Origin: Viscum album | Lineage: Eukaryota > Streptophyta > Magnoliopsida > Santalales > Viscaceae | Reading direction: 5' to 3' | Length of the DNA: 64,000 nt | Assembly: GCA_963277665.1 (NCBI GenBank) | Contig: OY728160.1 | Location: forward strand, 52,312,605-52,376,604 | Part shown: positions 12,166 to 24,322 of the stretch, piece by piece | Layout of the letters: each line of letters begins with the position of its first letter | How positions within the stretch are numbered: the first letter of the stretch is position 1 | Translations under genes and position numbers: made by a program | The notes under the pieces: generated by a model | Seen by the model: only the letters and a program-made list of their open reading frames with translations | What the model was told of the DNA's origin: nothing | Databases searched by the model: none

Positions 12166-13546
12166 TGCAACACCCCATGATATTGTAAATTTTTTTAGAA
12201 TTAATTTAACCATTTTGATATTTGAAACTTCACATAACACAAAAAATATATTTTATTATATTAAAGTACTTTGTTTCGATTGAGTTATATGAAAAACCAT
12301 TTTATTCTTACACTACACACAACATAATTTTTAACTCTCCCTATAGGAAATAATATGGTTAGCTTCTGTTACATACAATAATGACATCCTTCGATGGCTT
12401 GCATAACATGCTAGACCGAGTGTTACTGAATAATAGTTTATCATTAACATTTTATTATTTAAATAATTGGATATAACATAGAAATTGAATTATCTTTTAT
12501 GAATAGTATTAACTAATTTAAAAAAATATATGGTTTAGAAAATTATAAAATGAATTCATTGGATGCCAATTAATTAGAAAATGAATATGAAAAATATTGA
12601 ATATAATGGAAAATATTATTATTATTATAAGTTTTTTACCCTATAAATTAAATTAATTATAATTTATGAGTTTTATTAATGTAATATATATTTTATATAT
12701 TCAATCAAATATTTTTGGTATTTATCCAATATATTTGATAGACATTAGATTAAAACAAACCCAATTTTATAAATAAAAACCTATTTTTTATAAAGGTAGT
12801 TTTAACACCTTTTAATGGATAACCCATTTTAAAACCAATATTTGGAAATATTAAATATTTAATATGTCAAAATAAACATTATATTTTGAATAAAAACGTA
12901 ATAAATAGTTTATAATGTTTTTGTTATTTTCCTGTAAGGTTTCACTATTAATGAATAGTTAAAAATATTGGATTTTCATTTAAAACTTCTTTTCCATCTA
13001 ATTTATATATAATGATATATTATATATTATATTGTTTTAAATGATTAATTAGATAATGTTTTTTCAAATTAATTAAATTTTTTTAAATGGAACCAATTTT
13101 ATAATGAAATTAGATATCAAAACTTAGAAAATGTTACGTTATTTTTAATTTAATAACCCGCATTGTCGACCCGATGCAGGATTAATTTTAAATTAGGGTC
13201 TAAAAATTATTTGATTATAATTTAGAATAATATATTTCCTGTTAGAAATAAATGAAAATTTATATTTTCTAATATGTTTGAAATAGTTTTTGACAAAAAA
13301 AATTAACAGAATTTATTAAAATTTATTACATTGATTAAGGTAAAATCAAGGTTAACTAAGGATTAAACCTTAAATTTAAGACCCCAAACAACCTAAAAAC
13401 TTTTCTAACACCCATTTTAATGAAATTATTATTCCATGAACCTTCCATTATTTATTATTTTTTGGTCTGTTGTGACTTTATATAGGTAAAAACATGGGTA
13501 CATCAAACTTGTTTTCAAAAATTCCAAGTGTGTCCTTTCCCTTCCC

Positions 13547-13554
13547 TATAAAAG
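13547..13554 (+). promoter_or_regulatory. TATA box, element A 5' LTR
   Basis: TATAAAAG in CTTCCCTATAAAAGCCACC, a strong plant TATA match at the same relative position as in the B and C LTRs. Confidence 0.6.
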
Positions 13555-13718
13555 CCACCACATATGAATCTTCTTCACACCTATAAAAAAACACCGGTTA
13601 AGATAAGTTATAACTAATACACTTAAAAAAATATTTAAATTTCTATTAAATGCCTCCCCTTGGGTAGAATTCTATCCGGGGAATCTTATTGGCACAATCC
13701 AAAAGGAGTTACCTTATT

Positions 13719-13730
13719 AAGAGGTAATGC
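13719..13730 (+). promoter_or_regulatory. Conserved splice-donor-like AAGAGGTAAT, element A 5' LTR
   Basis: AAGAGGTAATGC about 170 bp downstream of the TATA box. The same word follows the TATA box in every related LTR of the window. The GT is at 13,724-13,725. Confidence 0.45.
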
Positions 13731-13888
13731 CTTCCCTCAAACTCCTTTTAAAAAAAATTTCCACCCATTCACTCTTTTTATTTAATTATGGTATATAAAA
13801 CTAATATCCTGAATAAAATATGATATTTTTATTCTATGTTTTCAACCTACCCAGACATACACCAACACCTAATGGGTAATGAACATAA

Positions 13889-14310
13889 TGTTTACGTGTA
13901 TGACGAATAATCGCCTCACTAAACGATGAATTTTTTTTCCAATATTGCCTCTCTTGGTGGAAATTATTATGGAAAATATATTAATATATGTTATATATTA
14001 TATTATTTATTTATTTAATATTCTAAAATTATTTTACAATACATAAATTTATATTTTCCATTTTTTGTTATTACGATAATTTTGTTTGAGGAACTGTCAG
14101 CTACCACCCCCTAAAAGTGATATGATTCATTCATAAACTACATGGAATGTATCAAAGATTAATTTAGTGAATATATATGACATAATAAAGATACTATAAT
14201 ATATATATATATATATCTTTTACTTACTTTCGTTCAACGTGATAATTAAAGTTAAATAACGTTCTTGCATACGTACGGATTACCGTCTCCCTGAGCGGTG
14301 TATTTTGTTA
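13889..14310 (+). promoter_or_regulatory. Three decayed loop units, element A 5' LTR
   Basis: Unit i is near 13,891-13,920, unit ii near 14,092-14,112 (CAGCTACCACCCCCT) and unit iii at 14,267-14,290. Unit iii is the best preserved: ATACGTACGG followed by TACCGTCTCC. Spacing (about 200 and 180 bp) and sense orientation match the B units. Confidence 0.6.
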
Positions 14311-15479
14311 CATACTTCTATATCATCTAGATTGTTACAATAAAAATATACTGAATATTAATTAAATTTAAATCAGGTTTTAAATTATTTAAATCATGAT
14401 ATAATGATAAAGTCCAATGTTATAACAATTTAAGACGCATGTGTAAAACAAAATGGATATTACCGTAAGTGACACCTTAAGATGGAGTTGTTAACAAGAG
14501 GATAATATAATGCCATAATAAAAACCTATATTGTATTTCAAGTAAAAATATGGGATTAAATATATTTATATTAAATAAATATTTATTATATAGTAGGTTT
14601 TAATTAGTACAACGTGAGTCAATACACAAGGTAAAGTGATTTAATCTCAATTTTTTAGTTCTTGGGATACAGGCTATGTTTTCCTCTCTTTCCATTTGTG
14701 TGGTGTATATACTAACCATTATGTAATATATGTATCTTATGCATAAATTTATTATTATTCACATATCCATTTTATAATATTTATTAAATGAGGTTTATGT
14801 TTCAAATGTTAACAATTTAATGAAGTAGTTTTGTCTCATATTTCCATCTTTGAGGCTCATGTTTTTTATGCAACTAAATTCTATTTTTGTACTGTATATT
14901 CTTCAATTTCGAATGTTATATAATGGATTTAATTATTTTAATTAAATTTTATGTTTCATATAACTTAATATTCTTACAAGGAGATTTTGATCCCAAGTTA
15001 GAATTTATAAGAGTTTATTGAGACAATCATATCGCTTTTCAGGATTATTTATGTTTATTTTTCCTTTGATGAAATATTATGATATATATCTCAAAATAAT
15101 TCTTCAATTTTATTATACTAGGGTTATTAATGAATTTTTCATATATTTGTTCCATTAATTCCACCCTTTTTTTAAAATATATCAAATAATGTGTTTTTAA
15201 AAAATCTCGATTTTACCCTATCTTTGATCAGAAATAATTATTTCTTAAAAAACTATGTTTTTTAATAAGGATTTCCAAGACTATTAGAATATTATCTTTT
15301 AATACTTAAAATATATTTTTACCCTATTTTCTATTACAAATCTCTTTTCTAGAATATTCATGTCACTTTATTGAAAAAGTATTCTTATATCCCTTTTACT
15401 GTGAAAAAATAAATCTCTTTTTACATCGTATGAGAAGTATGTATTTACCCACCGTCATTTCATTGAATCATTAATTGAT

Positions 15480-15980
15480 TTTTTAAGTGCTTAATTTTTA
15501 AGAATATTTTTTTACCAATAATTTCAAGTAATTTTTTTTTCAAATTTTTTCAGCCCATATTTATATGTTTTAATTTATTTTTAAATAAATGGGTTTCAAA
15601 ACATTTTCAAGCTTATTTCATATGATTCAACTAAAAAGGATTTTAAAATTTTTTCATATATTCATTATACATTTTCAAATTATTTTAAAGGAAATAGTTT
15701 TGAAATTTTTTTGAATATTATTTCATATGTTTTCAAGTAAAATGGTTTTAAAAATGTTTTCAAGCACTGTTTATAAGAATTTAATGGGTTTTCAATTAAA
15801 AGGGGTTTCAAAATAGTGTATATGATTTAATGGGAAAATGTTTTCAAAAGGATTTAACATCTTATTTATAGGTTTTTGTGGTATTCTCTAATAAAATCAT
15901 TTTCAAATGGTTTTTTTTTAAAACCCCTATTCATAGAATAAATTATTTTTCCACAAGATATTTAAAAATTATTTTCAATA
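15480..15980 (+). repeat. Degenerate ATTTTCAAA-type tandem tract in A 5' LTR
   Basis: Recurring ATNTTTTCAAA and ATTTTTTCAAA words at irregular spacing, with a matching tract at 21,470-22,020 in the other LTR. Confidence 0.5.
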
Positions 15981-16369
15981 TTAGATGACATCTATTGATG
16001 TTACTTCTTCCCTTATAGTAAATGATCTAATGTTTCCACTCAAATTATTTCTATGAATGGGTTATTCTTAATGTAACTATCTTTATAAAACTCATTTCTC
16101 TTTCATAGGATATATTTTGATGAAATATATATTCAATTCATGGTTATTAATTAAATTAAAGGATTATAAAACCCATTTATTTTTACAGGTTATGATATGA
16201 TTATATGTTTATAATGCCCATTTAATTTCATGGTTTATGATATGATTATTTTAGATCTGGACAAACATGTTTGAATGATTTAATTATGTCGTGGGTGGGA
16301 CATATATGTCCTTACAATGCATTGGCTAAATATTTATATATCATGAGTTATACTAAGATGGTATTAGAA

Positions 16370-16540
16370 CTGATCTTTAACTACTAAGCAATACATGGGA
16401 GTGATCCATGATTACCAATATGATTTGTTGAGTTAACTAATACTAGTAATATTACCATGGGAGTGAACCATGACTACCAAGATGGTATGGGGAGCGAACT
16501 TGTACTACCAGGATAGTCTTGGAATCGAATCCCTGGATAC
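16370..16540 (+). repeat. Degenerate tandem repeat (GGGAGTGAACCATGACTACC type), A 5' LTR
   Basis: About three to four imperfect copies of a unit of roughly 40-60 bp beginning GGGAGTGA and containing ACTACCAAGATGGT. The partner array is at 22,400-22,575. Confidence 0.55.
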
Positions 16541-17010
16541 TATAGAAATCATATTATATGATAATGTGTTTTCCAAAAATCTATATTTTGGTAATATTTT
16601 TTGGTTTCATGATTTATGCTCTTAATTAAATTATGATCCATGTATTATAAATTTCAAATTATTATTATGATCTCTAATATACAGAGTATGATCTTAAAAT
16701 TTTATTATCAAGTTCCATACCCTTTTATCATGTTATGATTATAAAATTCCTTCATCTACCCTTACTGAGCATCTAAGTTCACCTTTTATGTTTCCTTTCC
16801 ATGTTCTATAAAGACATGTTTTAGGTATAATTACTAAATTTTGATATCTTTATAGAATATTTTGAATATCTTTCACCATGATAGAGGATTTTTTTCCATG
16901 TTTCCAAATATACTAAACTATTACTGTCCTGAGCATGTATTATTGTAACGTACTGAATATTCATCAAAATGGTGTAATATCTATGTATGTTAATCCTGGG
17001 CCAATATAGT

Positions 17011-17022
17011 TGGTATGAAAGG
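17011..17022 (+). promoter_or_regulatory. Primer-binding site of element A
   Basis: TGGTATGAAAGG directly after the LTR end, a decayed form of TGGTATCAGAGC, complementary to the 3' end of initiator Met tRNA. Confidence 0.65.
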
Positions 17023-17399
17023 ATGGTTTTAGTCAACTATTGGAATATAAGATGTAAAAAATATAGTGATATCCCTATGTATATTCTAAGGATATGTCAA
17101 GGGATGTACCTAGGGGTTACATCTCTTAAAAGATGTTTTGGCCTGACTCGATGTAAGTGAACGATTAAAATATAATTTGGCTATGAGTAACCAAGGATAA
17201 TCCTGGGGTGTGATATATTAAGGAAGGTGTAATGATACAGAAATCCTATATGTAACTATTTTCATGACTATGTAGTTTTATGATATGATATGCAATGATC
17301 ACAAAATGCATGTGGTTTCAGTCAATGGTGGTAACCAGAAGAATGTAGATTAATGTTGAATGTTATGGAAGATTTGTTGAAGTGTAGTTAAGAGGGATG

Positions 17400-17900
17400 A
17401 TCAATAGAGTGCTAAATTTCATGATCATGCCTAATAAGTTTTAAAAAAACATGATTAACAATGTATACCATAGCCAACTATCAAACTCACCAAGGAAGAT
17501 AAGGAAGGATTTCAATGGGAGTTCGGGTAATGGAGACCATGGATGAAATATGACTAGGAATCCTTTTTGTCAAGATTTTTGAATGAATGACATTAGTGAA
17601 TGTCTTAGAGGAAAAAAATTTGTTTTAACTACAGAAAAAAATAACATAAAGATAGAAACTATAAGGAAAAATTAATACTTTGATTAATGAAATGGATGAG
17701 AATTTTATCCTCTCTTAGACAAAATCAAATTTCAAGTGTTTTATGTGTGTATTTAATGGTCATTATGAAACTCAATGTCCCAAGAGGAAATTTATTGAAG
17801 TGGATCTACATGGTGGTGCTTTTAAAGGTTATAATGTAGATGATGAAGTGACTACACATGAAATGTGAATAGAAAGGGGTATTATGTAATATGATGAGGT
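17400..17900 (+). pseudogene. Element A gag remnant with a CCHC zinc knuckle
   Basis: A plus-strand frame at 17,737-17,778 reads CFMCVFNGHYETQC, a complete Cys-X2-Cys-X4-His-X4-Cys nucleocapsid knuckle that binds RNA in retroelement particles. It is followed by PKRKFIEVDLHGGAFKG and an acidic stretch ending at a TGA. Sequence upstream (17,400-17,736) should be capsid but has many stops and I cannot align it. No protease or polymerase motif follows before the polypurine tract. Confidence 0.7.
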
Positions 17901-18092
17901 AGCCTTAATAATGGAATAAGGATGAAGTGGGATAAAAAGGGATTATGTATTTGGATTCATGTTACTTTGGGTAACCCTTATGCTTACAACTTTCTATTTT
18001 TAAGGGAAGATTTGGAATTAATTTTTTTATGATGATGTTTTTTATGATTGAAACATTTATGCATTAAAAATTTGATAACAGAGAATAATTTT

Positions 18093-18123
18093 GGGGGAAA
18101 AATTATTTTTAATGGGTCTAGAA
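18093..18123 (+). promoter_or_regulatory. Polypurine tract of element A
   Basis: GGGGGAAAAA at 18,094-18,103 and AATGGGTCTAGAA immediately before the 3' LTR start TGTAAAG. This is where plus-strand DNA synthesis would be primed. Confidence 0.55.
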
Positions 18124-19497
18124 TGTAAAGCCTTGAAATTTTGTGATTTTTTTAAATTAACTTAACCTTTTAAGTATTTTTCATTTCACATAAAACTAAT
18201 AATATTTTATTTTATATTAATGTAATATCATTGGATTTATTTGTTTGAAAAACTTGTTAATGATGCACTAAAAAGAACATAAATTCTTTCATTCTTAACA
18301 GAAAACACTGATGATATCTTGTGTTTCACTGAACAATGACTTTCCTCGATGGCTTGCGTAACACACAAGATCAAGTATTACCGAATAATAGTATGTCATT
18401 AATATGCTATTATTTTAAATAATAAGATATGACATAGATGTTAAATTATTGGGTATGAAAAATATTAACTAATTTATGAAAATATATGGTTAACTCAAAT
18501 TTTAAAGGAATTTATAGGTTACCAATTAATTATAAATGAATATGAAAACAGATTGAATATAAAGGAAAATATTATTCTTTTTATAAGTTTTTTACCCTAA
18601 AAATATAAATTTATTAAAATTGATGGTTGATATTAACTTAATATATATGTTATATATTCAATCAAATATTTTTGGTATTTATATTATAGATTTTATAAAC
18701 ATACGATAACAAACATCCCAATTTTGTACATAAAAAACCTATTTTCTATAAAAGTAGTTTTAACACTTTTTAATTTCCAACCCATTTTAAATTAAATTTT
18801 TGGAAAATTAATATATTAAATATGTAAAAAATAAACACTATATTTATAAGGTAAACATTAAAATTAGGTTAGAATAATTTTTTGGTAATTTTCTGTAAGG
18901 CTTCATTTTTAATGAATAGTATAAAATATTTGCTTTTAATTAAAAAAATTTATTTCATATAATATATTTATAATGATAAATTATATTTTATTTTTAATTA
19001 AAAGTTTAATAATATTATAGTTTTACCAATTAATCTGATTTATGTAATTGGATCATATTTCACAATGGAATCAGATATAAAATCATAAAAAACTTTTGAT
19101 CATTTTAACTTTAAAACCCCCCATTGTCATCCCAACTTACAGATTAATTTTAAATTAAATTATTCCAATTATGTTATTATAATTTGAAAAATGTATTGAA
19201 TATTTTTAATCAGAATAATTTATAAAATATAATAATCTCAAAAAAAAAATTCTAAAAAAGTAGTAAAAGTAATTAAAATTAATCACATCGATTAAGGTAA
19301 AATTATGAAAAGTAATGAATAATAATTAAATTTAAGACCTAAAATGACCTATAAACTTTTCCAAAAATTATTTTATAAAAATTATTATGACATTAAATTT
19401 TCATTATTGAGTTTTTTTTGGTTTTTTGGACATGTGTTTGGTAAAAAAATAGGTACACTAACATGTTTTAAAATTGTCAAGTCTGACATTTCCCTTC

Positions 19498-19506
19498 TAT
19501 AAAAAA
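19498..19506 (+). promoter_or_regulatory. TATA box, element A 3' LTR
   Basis: TATAAAAAA in CCCTTCTATAAAAAAGCCCACC, aligned with 13,547 in the other LTR. Confidence 0.5.
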
Positions 19507-19670
19507 GCCCACCACCTCTCCCTATACTTGACACATATAAAACCTATTAGTTTCATCCATGATCAACCAAATAAAAATTTTAAAATTCCTATTTTCTCTT
19601 AGAATCCTTCCCATGGGGATGAATTTATCCAAGTAATCCTTTTGCATAAACCAAAAGGAGTTGTCCGGTT

Positions 19671-19680
19671 AAGAGGTAAT
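19671..19680 (+). promoter_or_regulatory. Conserved splice-donor-like AAGAGGTAAT, element A 3' LTR
   Basis: AAGAGGTAAT is retained unchanged between two heavily diverged LTRs. The GT is at 19,676-19,677. Confidence 0.45.
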
Positions 19681-19848
19681 ATCTTCTCTTAAGCTCCTTT
19701 CTATTATTTTCATTCTCCACCCCTCTAATATATTTATTCAAATATGATATAAAAACACCATTTTCCAAAATATACTAGTATGTTATTATTATGTGGTTTC
19801 AACTTACACTTACACACACCTCCATCTGATGGATAACAGACATATTGT

Positions 19849-20270
19849 TTTTGTTTACAGCGAACTACCCCTTCACTAAATGATGACTGCCCTTTTTTCT
19901 TTGAACACATCTAATGATAGAAGTTATAGTTGAATATATATTTATATTTTATATATATTATATATATTATTTATTTATTATCCTTAAATATTTTACATTA
20001 CAATATTTATACGGTACATTTTGTGTTAATATGATAATTTTGTTTGAGGAAGTGTGGACTACCGTCCCCTCAAATCGGTGTGATACGTTCATAAATTACA
20101 TAGAATTTATTAAGGATAGATTTAGTGAATATATATGATATAGTAATTTTAATTTAATAATATATATATATATATATATTTCATTTACATTATTTATTTC
20201 TACAAGACAATTAAACAGAAATGGCGTTAAAGCGTACGTACAACTTACCGTCTCAATGAACGATGTATTC
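19849..20270 (+). promoter_or_regulatory. Three decayed loop units, element A 3' LTR
   Basis: Unit i is near 19,851-19,885 (GCGAACTACCCCTTC), unit ii at 20,050-20,070 (GTGGACTACCGTCCCC) and unit iii at 20,232-20,254 (GCGTACGTACAAC then TTACCGTCTC). Each is a different decayed version of the B core, in the same order and spacing. Confidence 0.6.
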
Positions 20271-22399
20271 CATTACATAATTCTATATCCCATATATTCT
20301 TATAATATAAATATTATAAAAGTAAATAATATTTAGATAATTCACTAAATTTTAGAAGTCATGATATAAATATAAGGACCAAAGATATAATAAATTAAGA
20401 CACATATGAAAAACAAAGAAGATATTACCCTAAGTGAAACCTTAAGATAGAATTTTCACAAGTGGGTAATGTAAAGCCACAAACAAACTATATATGGTAT
20501 TATATGTAATAATATGATTATTAAATAGATTTATAATAAATTTATATTTATTATATATGAGGATTTAATGAGTACGATGACGATCAAGACACAAGGTAAT
20601 GGGATTTTATCTCACTTTTTTATTTTCGTGAGTTACATGCTATGTTCACAACGTATTTATTTTTTTTGAGTATATATTATGCATGATTTTATTCGATGTA
20701 TACTATACATAAATTTATGGGTATTAAAATCTTAATTTTATGATATTTATTTCCATTGGTAATGATTCAAAAGTTTCCATTTCTATGAAATAGTTTTGTC
20801 TCAATTTTCATTCTTTGAGACTCCTGATTTTTTAGGAACCTAAATTCTATTTCGAAGTGTATATAATAACATAGTTAATGTTATATAATTAATTTACTTT
20901 TTTAGTGATATTTAATGATTCATGTATTTTCATTTTCTTACATTGAGATTATGATCCTATTTTACCACGTTATAAGAGTTTATTAACACAATATCATTTC
21001 TTTTCATGATAGTTTTATGTTTATGCTTCCCTTAATGAACTATTATGACCCATATATCATGAAAATTATTGAAATTTTTTATGATATGGTTATTAATGAT
21101 TTATTCTTGCATTGGTACCATTTATTACAATCATTGGTATATAATATAGTTAAGAAAGTGTTTTTAAAAAAGCATGACCTTTACCTTTATTCACCCGAAA
21201 AATCTATATTTCTTCGAAACTATGATTTTTAAATATGGTTTACAATATTATTATACCATTATAATTTATTATTTAAAACAAATTTGTATCCTTTTTTTCT
21301 TTTATGAATATATTTAAAGGAATATTCTTATCACTTTCTGAAAAAGGGTTTTGATATACTTTTTAATGTGCAAAAGAAATGTTCTTTTTACCTTGTAAAG
21401 AATATATGGATTTAATAACCATCATTTCATTAAATATTTAATTTTATTTTTAAATGGTTATATTTTATAAAAAATTTTAAAAGAGACTTAAAGGAAAACT
21501 TTTTAGAAAATTTTTTCTATCCTTATTTATAATTTTTCATTGTATTTTCAATGAAATAGTTTTCAAAAAATTTCATGATTCATTCACATGTTTTATACTA
21601 ATAATGTTTTCAAAACATGTTCAATATATCAAAATATGTTTAAAAATTATTTTCAAAGTAATGTTTTTCAAAAAAAATTAACATTTATTTATATGTTTTC
21701 AAAGTATTTTCAAAGACATGTTTTTCAAAACATTTTTAATATTCTTTCATATATTTTCATGTAAAAATGCTTTGAAAACATTTTCAAAAATTACTTATAA
21801 GTTTACAAAGTCATTTCATAGAAATTAATTTAGAAGATGGTATATGTCTTCAGGGAAAAGGTTTTAAAAATGACTTCAAATATTATTTATATGTTTTAAA
21901 GGTATTTTCCAAGAAACTTTTTTTCAAATGGTTTTATTTATTAAATATAATTTGTCAAAGAAAAAAATCATATTTTCTTCAGGAATTGTTTCTTAAAGAT
22001 TTTCAAAATTATTTTCCATCTATAATGACCTCTATTGATGTTACTCATTTCCATATAGAAAATTATTTAAGGGTTCAATTCATATTCTTTATATGAATAT
22101 ATTATCATTGTTGCCATGGTCTTTATAAAACCCATTACTCTTTCACATATAATTTTTCTATGATATCAGATTCCCTTTGAAAAGTTATTGTTTTGATGAA
22201 ATTGTTATGCTTACTTTCATTTTTCACGGTTTAAGATATGATTACGTGTTTATAAAACCCATTTCATGAGTTATGATATGATTATTTATAATATTGTGGA
22301 ACATGGATGTTTGATTTCATTATGAGATGGTTGGGACCTATATTTCCCATCCAATGCATCGGGTATTGATTAAAATCTCATGATATAGTCTAATATGTT

Positions 22400-22575
22400 C
22401 TTGGTAATGAACCTTGACTACTATGATGTCTATGACAGTGATCCTTGACTTCCAAGATATTATGAGGAGTGAACTCATGCTATTAAATGGACATGTGAGT
22501 GAACCATGAAAACCTAGATGGATGGGGAGTGTACTCATACTACCAATATGGTCTTGGAAGTGATTCCTTAGCTAC
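22400..22575 (+). repeat. Degenerate GAGTGAAC tandem repeat, A 3' LTR
   Basis: Imperfect copies of GAGTGAAC...CTACCA at roughly 40-60 bp spacing, corresponding to 16,370-16,540. Confidence 0.5.
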
Positions 22576-23053
22576 TATAAGAGTCATTTTATATTCCAAT
22601 GTGTCTACCAAAATTCTATGTTTTATTCGTATGTTATAATTTTATGAATTAAGATCTTTATTCTCTTATGATCCTTATCTTATGAATTTCAAATATTTAT
22701 TATGATATCTATTATGCATGGTATGATTTTCAAATGTTATGCTCATGTTTCATACCATTTTTCATGTTATGATTACACATTTCCTTTATTTACCCTTATT
22801 GACCATTTGAGATCACCCCTTCTTATGTTTCCTTTCCCCATGTTATGATGAAAGAATTTAGGTAGATGTACTAAAGGTGGAGATCATTATAGGAGATGTT
22901 GGGGTTCATTCACCGAGATAGAATATGTTGTTCCCATGTTTCTAAAGACACTAAAATATTACGGTCTTCCGGATTTTGTAATTATAATGTACAAAATATT
23001 CATCCAAAATGGTTTAATATCTATTTATGTTAAGTGTGTGTCACTATAGGTTC

Positions 23054-23887
23054 AACACTCACTAAGGAGACACATTTCCATTTTTTGATGCACTCAAGGA
23101 TCCAAATGTGATATGTTTTAAATATATAATCTTATAATCATTTTTAAGATTCATAAAAACATTTTCAATGTGATTAATAACTCCTTTTATGTTTGAAAAT
23201 TCAATTTTGAGTCAAAATAATCATTGAGATATTTCATTAAACCATACTATGAATGATTCATTTTTAAATAAAGAACATTCCAAAAACTATTCAATGATTT
23301 TATAAAACCATTAATTTAGTTACATAAATAATCCAATGGAATTTTTCAATAACATTGAGTAATTTATGGGTTATCAATAATGTATAGAGACACATATTCT
23401 TGAAATATTAGAAAAACTAGTCACCTTTGAAAATAGAGGCTGAAAATGAGTAGATGAGGTCCTAAAAAATACAATTTCTATAATAAAAATTAAATAATCT
23501 CTATAACCCCACACATATATAGATATCATAGACTCATTGGGATCGAATAAGATAAATATATAATAAATCATGTGATGATCTTAGAGGAAGACTGAATACC
23601 ATACCCAATGTAGAACATACCAAGAAGAGATCCACTAAGAAAAAATAAGATCATCGTGAATCCAAGGGGATAGACCAATGTGGAATGAATTAAGGTTTAT
23701 TTAAATCATAAGATAGATTATTAGTGATTATAGAAAAAAATGATGAAAAACTAAGTGAATTGAAATTTTTAAGTGGTTTGGATCACGTTACATGTTTTGG
23801 ATGAATTCTTCAACAAACTATGTGTCAAAAATACATGAAATCTATACCATTGATAAAAGGAAAACTATTTACTAGTAAGAGCCACAT
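23054..23887 (-). repeat. Element F 5' LTR, piece 2 (between A and D)
   Basis: Aligns with about 6,305-7,145 of the F 3' LTR, for example TTTATGGGTTATCAATAATG against TTCATGGGTTTATTCCAATG, and AAGTGGTTTGGATCA against AAGTGGTTTAGATCA. CACAT at 23,883-23,887 is the left target duplication of element D. Confidence 0.7.
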
Positions 23888-24322
23888 TATAATGACGAAA
23901 AATGTTATAAATATAATTTTCTTTTTTTGTTCAATTTAATGTCTTATTCAGAAATATGGTTATTAAAAACTTGTGAATTTCTTTTATTTTATTTTATACA
24001 ATTGTATTTTAATAATAATTATGTTTCATTACCATCTATGATATATCCTTTTAATATTTATCACAAGATTTTTATAAATATTGGGGTTTTGAAAATTCCA
24101 ATTAGAACATATAATGAATGTGATGAACTAAACCAGTAGGAATATAACCTGTGAATCCCATTTATTAGAGATTATGAGAGAGATATAATTTCCATGATTT
24201 TACCTTGACCGAGCCCAATCTGAGATCCAATAACATAATCATGAGTAAAACCATTTGTGGGATAAGTTCATGTTTATCGAAATCAAGTCCCAAACCATGA
24301 TTTCTGAACCTCCCATGAATTT
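23888..24322 (+). repeat. Element D 5' LTR, piece 1
   Basis: Starts TATAATGACG, the counterpart of TGTAATGACCC at 52,417. It aligns with 52,417-52,846, for example GTGAATCCCATTTATTAGAGAT against ATGAATCCCACATACCAGAGAT. It is interrupted by element E; AATTT at 24,318-24,322 is E's left flank. Confidence 0.75.

Larger units (their letters stand above)
12166..17008 (+). repeat. Element A 5' LTR
   Basis: Starts TGCAACACCCC and ends near ...CCAATATA just before the PBS. It aligns with the 3' LTR from end to end, for example the GACATCCTTCGATGGCTTGC block at 12,384 against 18,340. It contains a T-rich TTTTCAAA repeat tract (15,480-15,980) and a degenerate GGGAGTGAAC tandem repeat (16,370-16,540). 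Confidence 0.85.
12166..23048 (+). mobile_element. Element A: old gag-only retrotransposon with about 4.9-kb LTRs
   Basis: Two long direct repeats (12,166-17,008 and 18,124-23,048) flank about 1.1 kb carrying a PBS, a gag remnant with one CCHC knuckle and a polypurine tract, all in plus orientation. The flanks are GGTTT (12,161-12,165) and GGTTC (23,049-23,053), a 5-bp target duplication with one transition. There is no room for pol, so it is non-autonomous by design or deletion. The LTRs are strongly diverged from each other, so the insertion is old. LTR architecture (TATA, donor, three loop units) is shared with element B in the opposite orientation. Confidence 0.85.
18124..23048 (+). repeat. 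Element A 3' LTR
   Basis: Starts TGTAAAGCCTTG and ends ...GTGTCACTATA. It aligns along its length with 12,166-17,008, with heavy substitution and small indels. Confidence 0.85.
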
